Positions 8,375 through 15,123 of a DNA stretch of 64,000 nt are shown piece after piece. Under the pieces are notes generated by a model. The model had not been told where the DNA came from and ran no database searches. It saw nothing but the letters and a program-made list of their open reading frames with translations. Position numbers and translations under genes: made by a program. Position 1 is the first letter of the stretch. The number at the start of each line of letters is the position of its first letter. The stretch comes from Alphaproteobacteria bacterium (GTDB taxonomy: Bacteria > Myxococcota_A > UBA796 > CAJQPC01): contig JACKEV010000024.1 in assembly GCA_020632795.1 (NCBI GenBank), forward strand, positions 1 to 64,000, in the 5' to 3' direction.

Positions 8375-10450
8375 TCAATCCTCCTGCTGGTGGGTCGCGT
8401 CGAGGCGCTGGGCGGCGCCCTGGTCTTCCTGAAGGCTGTGGGTGCGCTCCTGAAGCTCGCGGACCATCTCCTCGGCCCGCGAGACCTTGTGGGCGAGGTG
8501 CGCCACGTAGATGATGGCGACCATCTCGCTGAGGATGAGGACCATCAGGAGGAGCACGATGCGGCGGAGCTGCTGGCCGGAGACCCGCACGGAGGGCACG
8601 AAGGGGAGCTGGACCTTCGTCTGGAGCGCGTCGGACAGGCGCACGGCAAAGCCCTGCGGCTCGAGGACGACCTCCGCCGGGTCGTCCGCCACGAGCACAC
8701 CCGCCAGGGCCTTCTGGATGGCGCCGGGGCACCGCAGGCTCAAGATCCGCTCCGCCAGATCGTCCACCGTCAGGCGCCGCTGGGGCAGCGGGTCGTCGGA
8801 GAGCAGGGCCAGCGTGAGCGTCGCCAGGGCGTGGGTGGTGGCCCGAAGACCCTCGACCGCACCGACGCCGTTGGTGGGACGGGAGAGCGTGTTGCGATAC
8901 AGGTACGGTGCCTGTGTCTCGTCGAAGGCCAGCAGGGCATGGGGCTCGTCGTAGCGGTGGACGAAGGCGAACGAGACCAGGCTCAGGCCCTCCGGGCCAA
9001 GGACGAGGGTCTCGGGCGGCAGGCCGAACAGGCAGAGCTGATGGCCGCGGAGGGTGACGCACAGGTCTGCGAGCTTACGGACCAGGGTGACCACCTCGTT
9101 CAGGTCGCCGGGCCCCCAGGCCTGCGGATCCAGCGGCCGGCCGTCGACCCAGTCGTGCACGATGTAGCGGTGAAAGCTGTCGTCTCCGTCGGTCACCTGG
9201 ATCCTCGGGACGGCGCGGTGCTCGACCACCGACATCTGATCGGCCGATCGGCTCAAGGCGTACCAGACCTGCGGGCCGGCGTCGTCCGCCAGGATGGTCA
9301 GCGCGACCGTGTGGCCGGTCTCGGCGGAGCGCGCGCGCCAGGTGCTCCAGCGCCTGGGTCGGCGGGCCAGCAGCTCCAGAAGCTCATAGGTCCCGCCTGG
9401 GCCCACGAGGGTGCCCGGCTGAGGCTCCAGCCGCCCGCACACGAGCTGCGCGGTGAGCTTCTCCCAGGCATCGAGGACGCGGGGGGAGGTGTAGTCGGTC
9501 TCCTCCCCGGCCGCCTGATCCCAGCGCTGCTGCCGGATGCGCTCGACGAACGTGGCGATGGCGTCGATCAGCAGCTGATGGAGGCGTTTCATCTCCGCCT
9601 TTCGGCCGCGCAAGCTCACGCGCTGCCAGATCCAGGCGCGCTGCTCGACGAAGTCCCGCCATTCGGTCAGCGGCCCGTCGGGGGCCGGCTGGCCCACCAC
9701 GGCGGCTTGCAGCTCGGCGACGTCGCGGACCCGGTAGAGCTCCACCTCCACCAGCGCGTGCCCCTCGACTCCGCCTGGCCGGGTGAACGACCGACGGACG
9801 GTCCAGGTCACCTCGTCGGCGAGGGGGGCGAGGCCGGCGGCGCGCAGCCCGGCCCGGACCTCTGCGTCCGGCTGCTCGTCGGCCAGCACGACGCGCACCA
9901 CCAGCGGCGGGCGGGACGCCGAGCGCTCGGCGAGCACCGCGTCGATGGCCTCGCCGAGGCGTCGGGCCTTCTCCTCCCAACCCAGGATCGGGCCGAAGAG
10001 ATGGTGCTCCTGCCCCGCCTCGTTGACCCGCAGGACCAGTGAGGCTGACCCGGTCCAGATCACGTCGGGCCCCGTGCGGCCACCGGGGCGGGCCATCCGT
10101 TCGCCGTCGTGCCGGGGCAGCAGCGCGGCGAGCGCGCTGGCCGCGAGCACCACGTCGGCGCTGTGCCCTTCCGGGACGCCGCCGCGGTGATCGCGATGCC
10201 AGGGGAGCACCTCGACCAGCACGCAGCCCCCCCGCTCCAGGTGTTGCTTCACCACCGTCAAGCGCCCCAACGCCTGGGATGTCCGGTCCAGCGGCAGCCG
10301 GACCGTGGCCGGTGACTCGCCGGGCCAGCTCTGCATGGCCGGCCCGGACGGTGGGGTGTCACCGAAGATCGGCGGGATTGTCTGTATCAGACACGACAGC
10401 GCGGGGGTGAGCGCGAGGCCGACGACGACGAGCGTGGGGTCCGGGTCCAT
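8375..10450 (-). CDS. Membrane-anchored pseudokinase-like protein
   Basis: 691 residues. A hydrophobic segment lies at about 6-26, a cytoplasm-type region follows, then a region resembling a protein kinase fold at about 350-620. A poor glycine loop (YELLELLARRPRRWSTW), a strand with VALTIL where VAIK is expected, a hinge (YIVHDWVDGRPLD) and a catalytic-loop equivalent (LRGHQLCLFGLPPETLVL) can be lined up. The HRD aspartate and the DFG motif (here SFA) are missing, so it should not phosphorylate. A second helix (VLLLMVLILSEMVAIIYVAHLA) at about 630-650 precedes a coiled-coil tail. GGAG precedes the ATG. It leads the operon. The kinase resemblance is by motif order only; moderate certainty. Confidence 0.75.
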   Translation of the reverse strand: MDPDPTLVVVGLALTPALSCLIQTIPPIFGDTPPSGPAMQSWPGESPATVRLPLDRTSQALGRLTVVKQHLERGGCVLVEVLPWHRDHRGGVPEGHSADVVLAASALAALLPRHDGERMARPGGRTGPDVIWTGSASLVLRVNEAGQEHHLFGPILGWEEKARRLGEAIDAVLAERSASRPPLVVRVVLADEQPDAEVRAGLRAAGLAPLADEVTWTVRRSFTRPGGVEGHALVEVELYRVRDVAELQAAVVGQPAPDGPLTEWRDFVEQRAWIWQRVSLRGRKAEMKRLHQLLIDAIATFVERIRQQRWDQAAGEETDYTSPRVLDAWEKLTAQLVCGRLEPQPGTLVGPGGTYELLELLARRPRRWSTWRARSAETGHTVALTILADDAGPQVWYALSRSADQMSVVEHRAVPRIQVTDGDDSFHRYIVHDWVDGRPLDPQAWGPGDLNEVVTLVRKLADLCVTLRGHQLCLFGLPPETLVLGPEGLSLVSFAFVHRYDEPHALLAFDETQAPYLYRNTLSRPTNGVGAVEGLRATTHALATLTLALLSDDPLPQRRLTVDDLAERILSLRCPGAIQKALAGVLVADDPAEVVLEPQGFAVRLSDALQTKVQLPFVPSVRVSGQQLRRIVLLLMVLILSEMVAIIYVAHLAHKVSRAEEMVRELQERTHSLQEDQGAAQRLDATHQQED

Positions 10451-10518
10451 CCTGTTCTCCGGGTTGGGGTCTGGAGCGAGTCGTGGCCTGCACAGCCACC
10501 GTAGAGGGTCGATGGGAG

Positions 10519-10552
10519 GGGGTCGTCATCGCGAGGGGACGGTGACGACCCC
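10519..10552. terminator. 10-bp perfect hairpin between divergent genes
   Basis: GGGGTCGTCA, a 14-nt loop, TGACGACCCC. It sits between the divergent pseudokinase operon and the secreted-protein gene at 10654, so it may be a regulatory palindrome rather than a terminator. No T-run follows. Confidence 0.3.
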
Positions 10553-10653
10553 TCGGCCGGGCTGTGGCCATCGTGTGCGGGTGCCGAGCGGCCCTGGAGA
10601 GCAGGCGCCGGTCGGTGACCGAGCCCTCTCCCCCCTCTGCCCAGGAGCCCCCC

Positions 10654-11082
10654 ATGCCGTCCCGCCACCCACACGCCGCGTCGCTCGCGGCGCTCCTCTT
10701 CCTCTGCAACGTCAGCCTCGCCGGGGTCGTGCTTGGAGACCCGGAGCCCGCCAGCCTCTGGTTTGAAAGCGCCCTGGGCGAGACCCGGATCGTGTCCTTG
10801 CAGGGAGAGCTGGTGCTCACGCCCTGCGTCGCGGGCGAGGCGGCGCTGCGTCTCCCGCTCGCCGCAGGGTCCACCGACGCGGTGTCCTTCGCCGCGCCGC
10901 CGCCTTGCGGCGTGGAGGTCGCGCTGGAGGAGGGCGCGCTCGATCTCGACCTCGGCCTGCTCATCCTTCGGGTGGACCTGCCCGCCCAGCAGCTCGCCCT
11001 CCACCCGGGCGCCGCCGAAGGCGCGGTGACCCTGCGCGTCGCGATCGGCGACCAGCTCCGGAGCGCTGCGGTCTGGTATTGA
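10654..11082 (+). CDS. Secreted protein, unknown
   Basis: 142 residues. The N-terminus (PSRHPHAASLAALLFLCNVSLAG) is a signal peptide with cleavage near residues 23-25. The mature part is beta-rich with two widely spaced cysteines that may pair (TPCVAG, PPPCGV). No family is recognised. AGGAG at 10643-10647 fixes the ATG at 10654. It ends 19 nt from the convergent TIGR02147 gene. Confidence 0.65.
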   Translation: MPSRHPHAASLAALLFLCNVSLAGVVLGDPEPASLWFESALGETRIVSLQGELVLTPCVAGEAALRLPLAAGSTDAVSFAAPPPCGVEVALEEGALDLDLGLLILRVDLPAQQLALHPGAAEGAVTLRVAIGDQLRSAAVWY

Positions 11083-11101
11083 TGGCCCCCCCCGGTGCAT
11101 C

Positions 11102-11950
11102 TCAATCCGTCCTGGGGAACAACGCCAGGCTGAGTTGGAAGACCCGCCCCCGTCCCCGGGGCTCCGCCTCGGCCAGGGTCACCAGCTCCCGCAGAAGCTG
11201 GATGCACCGGCGCTTGGCCTCGTCCATGCGCTCCTCGGGGATGCGCACGAACGCTGTGCCGTAGTACCGCTCCGGCAGATCGAAGCGATCCAGGCCATCC
11301 AGCGCGTGCTGCAGCGAGAAGCGGTACAGAAGGTCCAAGGCCATCTGCTGGACGTTGGTGGAGGAGCGGGCGATGCCGTCGAACAGGTCGTCGGTCGGCG
11401 CCAGGCGCCCGGCTTTGTCGCGGCGCGCGAAGCCCTGATCGAGCAGGTAGGCGAGCCCGTCCTCCACCTCGGAGCGGCTCACGGCGGGGATGACACGGCG
11501 GGCGAGCTGCTCGGGGTCCTGGGAGAGGGCGTCGTCGCGGAGCATCTCCAGGAGGATCGGCAGGTACCAGCGCTCGGCCAGCTCCATGTGCTGGAGGTCC
11601 ACCGCGCGGGCCTGGGCGAAGCGGCGGAAGGTGGCCATGCGCAGCCAGGCCCGCCGCTGGAGCCGGGGCCTGCCCTGCTCGAAGGCGTGGGTGTAGTCCC
11701 GCAGGGCGCGGAAGAACTCGGCCTCTGCGGGCGTGAAGCCCAGCGCGGTGATGACGTCCTCGGCCCGCTGCTCGGTGAGGTTGCGTCGGCGCGCCGCGCT
11801 GTCCGTGATCATCTGGCTGATCAGCGCGGGGGTGCAGTCGAGCCGGGCGGCGAAGGCCGCCTGGGTCCAGCCGCCAGCGCGGAGCCGATCGCGCAGGAGG
11901 CTGCGGTAGCTCAGGTACTCAAAGAGCGACTTCTGGGTGGCCTCGGGCAT
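11102..11950 (-). CDS. TIGR02147-type transcriptional regulator
   Basis: 282 residues. The N-terminus FEYLSYRSLLRDRLRAGGWT followed by an XRE-like helix-turn-helix (QAAFAARLDCTPALISQMI) and the helical body with FFRALRDYTHAFEQG match the TIGR02147/DUF4423 regulators common in myxobacteria and Fibrobacter. Such proteins are assumed to be DNA-binding; few have known targets. The promoter region carries the hexamer GCGTAC three times, twice as a perfect inverted repeat, which suggests autoregulation. It lies downstream of the LytTR pair on the same strand but 104 nt away, so it is probably transcribed separately. Confidence 0.85.
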   Translation of the reverse strand: MPEATQKSLFEYLSYRSLLRDRLRAGGWTQAAFAARLDCTPALISQMITDSAARRRNLTEQRAEDVITALGFTPAEAEFFRALRDYTHAFEQGRPRLQRRAWLRMATFRRFAQARAVDLQHMELAERWYLPILLEMLRDDALSQDPEQLARRVIPAVSRSEVEDGLAYLLDQGFARRDKAGRLAPTDDLFDGIARSSTNVQQMALDLLYRFSLQHALDGLDRFDLPERYYGTAFVRIPEERMDEAKRRCIQLLRELVTLAEAEPRGRGRVFQLSLALFPRTD

Positions 11951-12024
11951 GATCGCGACACCTCATCGTGTACGCATACTCTACCCAAGGAGCGCTGTTT
12001 TCGGACTCTGGTTCCTCTTGGAGA

Positions 12025-12041
12025 GCGTACAACTTGTACGC
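12025..12041. promoter_or_regulatory. GCGTAC-N5-GTACGC inverted repeat, candidate operator
   Basis: A perfect 6-5-6 inverted repeat in the 104-nt gap upstream of the TIGR02147 gene. A third GCGTAC copy overlaps the likely -10 region (TAGAGT/TATGCG on the minus strand, near 11966-11982). This placement fits repression of the regulator gene by its own product. Confidence 0.4.
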
Positions 12042-12054
12042 CTCAGAGAAGATC

Positions 12055-12807
12055 TCACCGCCCCGCCAGCGCCTCCCGCAGCGGCTCCAGGTAGCGCCGG
12101 CTCACCGGCACCTCGGCGCCGCAGGCCAGCCGCAGGTGCAGCTCCCCGGACGAGGGGGCGTGGAGGGCGCGCACGCGGCGGGTGTTCACGATGGCGGTGC
12201 GGTGGCAGCGCAGGAAGTCACCCCCGCCCAGGCGCCGCAGCATGTCGCTCATCGTCGCCCGCTCCATGAAGGTGGCGCCGCCGCTGTGCACGACCACGTA
12301 GTTGCCGGCGGACTCGACCCAGTCCACCTCGCCGACGGGCAACCAGACCGTGTCGGCGCCGTCCCGCAGCTCCAGGCGCTGGGGGTCTCCGAGCCCGGAC
12401 AGCAGGCGCTGGAGGCGGGCGGTCAGCCCCGGTTCGGCGGGCGCGCGCAGGCGGCGGCGGGCCCGCTCCAGGCAGCGGGTGAAGCGCTCCCGGTCGTAGG
12501 GCTTGAGCAGGTAGTCGAGGGCGTTCAGCTCGAAAGCCTCGATGGCGTGCCGATCGTAGGCGGTGACGAACACGACCGCCGGCCCGCCCTCCCGGGCGAG
12601 GGCCCGCGCCGCCTCGATCCCGGTCATCTCGGGCATGCGGATGTCGAGGAAGAGCAGGTCCGGGGCCTCGGCGCGGGCGCGGTCCAGGGCCTCGCGGCCG
12701 TCGGCGCAGGCGCCGAGCAGCTCGACGTCGGGCTCGGTCTCGAGCAGGCCGGCCAGGCGCTGGCGGGCCAGGGGTTCGTCGTCGGCGATGAGGGTGCGGA
12801 TGGGCAT
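12055..12807 (-). CDS. LytTR-family response regulator
   Basis: 250 residues. A receiver domain occupies residues 1-115: acidic pair DDE near 9-11, phospho-acceptor Asp in LLFLDIRMPEMTG (near 54), Thr in FVTAYD and Lys in YLLKPYD. A LytTR DNA-binding domain fills about 145-245 (VDWVESAGNYVVVHSGG, FLRCHRTAIVN). It is the partner of the histidine kinase directly upstream (6-nt gap). LytTR regulators usually bind direct repeats upstream of a few envelope genes; none is obvious nearby. Confidence 0.93.
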   Translation of the reverse strand: MPIRTLIADDEPLARQRLAGLLETEPDVELLGACADGREALDRARAEAPDLLFLDIRMPEMTGIEAARALAREGGPAVVFVTAYDRHAIEAFELNALDYLLKPYDRERFTRCLERARRRLRAPAEPGLTARLQRLLSGLGDPQRLELRDGADTVWLPVGEVDWVESAGNYVVVHSGGATFMERATMSDMLRRLGGGDFLRCHRTAIVNTRRVRALHAPSSGELHLRLACGAEVPVSRRYLEPLREALAGR

Positions 12808-12813
12808 GGCGGC

Positions 12814-13914
12814 TCACGCGGCCCGGCGGGCGGGCAGGGTGAGGGTGACGCGGGTGCCCCGGGGCGTGTCCTCGGCCAGCTCCAGACGCCCGGCCTCACC
12901 ATAGAGGGTCGCCAGGCGCTGCCGGACGTTGCTCAGGCCCACGCCGAGGCTGATCTGCTCCGGATCGAGGCCGTTGAGGCCCGGGCCGTCGTCCCGGACG
13001 CACAGCTCCAGGGTGTCGCCGCGCCGCGCCGCGCGCAGCGCCACCCGCGCGGGCCCCGCCCGGGAGGCCACCCCGTGCCGCAGGGCGTTCTCCACGATGG
13101 GCTGCAGGATGAAGGCGGGCACCGCCAGGATCTCGGTGCCCGGCTCCGGGTCGACCGAGACGGTCAAGCGGTCCCCGAAGCGCACCCGCTCGATGTCCAG
13201 GTACAGCTCCAGCACCTCCAGCTCCTGGGCCAGCGGCACCTCGCCGCCCTGCTGGGACGCCAGGGTGACCCGCAGCAGGTCGCCCAGCCGCGCGATCATG
13301 CGCTCGGCGGCGTCGGGGTCGACGGAGACCAGGGCCGAGATGCTGTTGAGGGTGTTGAACAGGAAGTGGGGGTTGAGCTGCAGGCGAAGCGCCTCCAGCC
13401 GGGCCTCGCCGAGGGCGGTCTCCAGCCGGGCCGCCGACAGGGCGCGCTCCTGGGCCTCTCGGATGGAGCGGGCCGCGATGAGCGCGGCGCTGACGCCCAG
13501 GGCGTTGAGCAGGTTGAACCAGGAGGAGGCGATGCTGATCTCCCGGAGGTGCTCCAGGGGGTGGAGCTCCTTGGTGCGCAGCGCGCTCGCGCAGATGTCG
13601 AAGCTGATGTGGATGAGGGGGTGGACGGTCAGCGCGACCGGCACGGCCACGGCCAGGGCCGCGGCGGTCCGACCCCAGCGCCCCGGGCCTGGCTGGAGGC
13701 GCTGGATCAGCAGGTAGAAGGCCGGCGTGAGCAGGAACCAGCCCAGGGAGGCGACCATGCCGCTCTCCAGGGCCATGCCGACGGTCATGTCGAAGCCCTT
13801 GGCCGGCCAGGCCACGTAGGCGTGGGCCGCGTTCAGCAGCCCCATCGCCGTCCACACCAGGGCGTTGATGCCCCAGAGGACGGCGGCGGACAGGGGCGGC
13901 TGAGGCTCGGGCAT
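12814..13914 (-). CDS. LytS/YehU-type membrane histidine kinase
   Basis: 366 residues. Four hydrophobic helices span about residues 10-170, then the His_kinase (PF06580) motif LRLQLNPHFLFNTLNSISAL with its phospho-accepting His, and an HATPase_c domain with N box IVENALRHG, DDGPGLNG and GVGLSNVRQRL. It phosphorylates the LytTR regulator that follows. The start at 13914 has GGAG in front. An alternative ATG at 13962 would overlap the stop of the upstream lipoprotein gene and add 16 residues, so coupling to that gene is possible. Confidence 0.92.
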   Translation of the reverse strand: MPEPQPPLSAAVLWGINALVWTAMGLLNAAHAYVAWPAKGFDMTVGMALESGMVASLGWFLLTPAFYLLIQRLQPGPGRWGRTAAALAVAVPVALTVHPLIHISFDICASALRTKELHPLEHLREISIASSWFNLLNALGVSAALIAARSIREAQERALSAARLETALGEARLEALRLQLNPHFLFNTLNSISALVSVDPDAAERMIARLGDLLRVTLASQQGGEVPLAQELEVLELYLDIERVRFGDRLTVSVDPEPGTEILAVPAFILQPIVENALRHGVASRAGPARVALRAARRGDTLELCVRDDGPGLNGLDPEQISLGVGLSNVRQRLATLYGEAGRLELAEDTPRGTRVTLTLPARRAA

Positions 13915-13961
13915 CCGGGGCTCCGATCCCCGAGCGTAGCGCCGCGCTCCGCCCCCGTCCA

Positions 13962-14375
13962 TCAGCGCTGCCGCACCCACGCGCTGGCGATGAGCAGGCC
14001 CCCGCGCTGGTCGCAGCCGTCCGGGCCCACCTCGAAGACCAGGGCGTCGTCCTCCACCAGCGCGTGGTGCTCGCTGGCGCCGCGGGGCCCGTCGGCGTCG
14101 AACCAGAGGGTGAGGGCGTCGCCGTCGAGGGCCCAGTCACAGGTCCCGATCGGCTCGCCGGTGTCCACGAGCCACATGGCGCAGCGCCCGGTGTCGCTGA
14201 ACGAGAGCCCGGCCTGGAGGCCCGGGATCGCGTGCTGGGGGACCCACTGACCGGCGAGGCCGGGCGGGCCCTCGTCGAAGCGGGGCACGTCCCCGGCCTG
14301 CCCGCTGTCCACCACCGAGCCCTTCGCGCAGCCGCCCAGGGCCATCGTGATCGCCAACCTCGTCATCGTCCGCAT
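13962..14375 (-). CDS. Small lipoprotein upstream of LytTR two-component pair
   Basis: 137 residues. A lipobox (TMALGGC, Cys near 16) follows a short basic signal. The mature part is beta-rich with a Cys pair (RCAMW, GTCDW) and a further Cys near the end (PDGCDQ). No family is recognised. It abuts the histidine kinase gene on the same strand and may be an accessory sensor for it, which is inference from position only. Confidence 0.65.
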   Translation of the reverse strand: MRTMTRLAITMALGGCAKGSVVDSGQAGDVPRFDEGPPGLAGQWVPQHAIPGLQAGLSFSDTGRCAMWLVDTGEPIGTCDWALDGDALTLWFDADGPRGASEHHALVEDDALVFEVGPDGCDQRGGLLIASAWVRQR

Positions 14376-14763
14376 CGCTCGCTCCTCGGGTGGGCCGCCG
14401 GGTCCGGGCGGTGGGGACAGGGTAGGGGCGTTGCGGGTCGCCTCCGGGGGCCTTGTGGTGAGCGAGGGCGCTGGCGGGGTGAGCGGGGGACGGGGGGGGA
14501 TGAGTGGGGTGTCAGCGCTGCGGGGTCGTCGCAGGTCTTGATGAGCCCGACGACGTGCTCGCTGCCACCTGCGGCGGGGACGGCGTCCAGCAGGTTGGGG
14601 GCGGGCGACGCAGGCGTATCGCGTGTGCGGGCGGGTTGGGTTCGCCGTGCGCGCCGAGCTCGTGCCGCACAAAGCATTGAGATCTGGAGGCGCGACACAG
14701 AATCATGGAAAATATGCGACCCGCTGGGACAAACCCGACGGGCCACCGGTAGTGGGGGGTGAG
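14376..14763 (+). promoter_or_regulatory. Intergenic region; 3' part is an ECF-type promoter region
   Basis: The first 320 nt hold no gene. From about 14704 the sequence aligns with the region upstream of the intact ECF sigma gene (51428-51490, minus strand): GGAAAAT or GTAGAAAT, then a shared GCGAC...GC.TGGGAC block, then a G-rich stretch ending in the same GAG-ATGAACGC. Two conserved blocks spaced like -35/-10 suggest that each gene is read from a sigma-dependent, possibly self-recognised, promoter. Confidence 0.4.
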
Positions 14764-15036
14764 ATGAACGCACAGCAAGCCCCGATCCACGAGCCCTCGG
14801 ATGAGGTGCTGATGGCCCGCGTCCGCCAGGACGACCGCGTTGCCTACGAGCAGCTCTTCGCCCGCTGGCGGCAGCCGCTCTATCGGTACCTGCACCGGCG
14901 CACCGGCTCGGCGAGCCTCGCGGACGACGCCTTCCAGGAGACCTGGCTGAAGGTCTACAAGCACCGCGCACGTTTCGACCCGGCCCGGCGCTTCAAGCCC
15001 TGGCTGTACCGCATCGCCACCAACGGCGGCCTGTAG
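14764..15036 (+). pseudogene. ECF sigma factor truncated after region 2
   Basis: 90 residues. Sigma70 region 2 is complete (DRVAYEQLFARWRQPLYRYL, FQETWLKVYKHRARFDP, FKPWLYRIATN), but the frame stops right after it, where the paralogue at 50906-51427 continues with a linker and region 4. The two align well over this length and also share upstream sequence, so this is a paralogue that has lost its -35-binding half. It may be dead, or a region-2-only protein that competes for core polymerase or an anti-sigma factor. A strong hairpin follows within 20 nt. No anti-sigma or target gene remains beside it. Confidence 0.7.
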
Positions 15037-15054
15037 CCACCCCTGGGGAGGGGG

Positions 15055-15087
15055 GACCTGGGGGCTGCCCACGGGCACCCCCAGGTC
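15055..15087. terminator. Strong hairpin between convergent genes
   Basis: GACCTGGGGG and CCCCCAGGTC pair perfectly, and inside them TGCCC/GGGCA add a further five pairs after a single mismatch, leaving a 2-nt loop. It lies between the truncated sigma gene and the convergent oxygenase gene and is a good bidirectional terminator despite lacking a T-run. Confidence 0.5.
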
Positions 15088-15123
15088 GTAGCCTCCTCAC
15101 CGCTGATCCCCATGAACACGACC

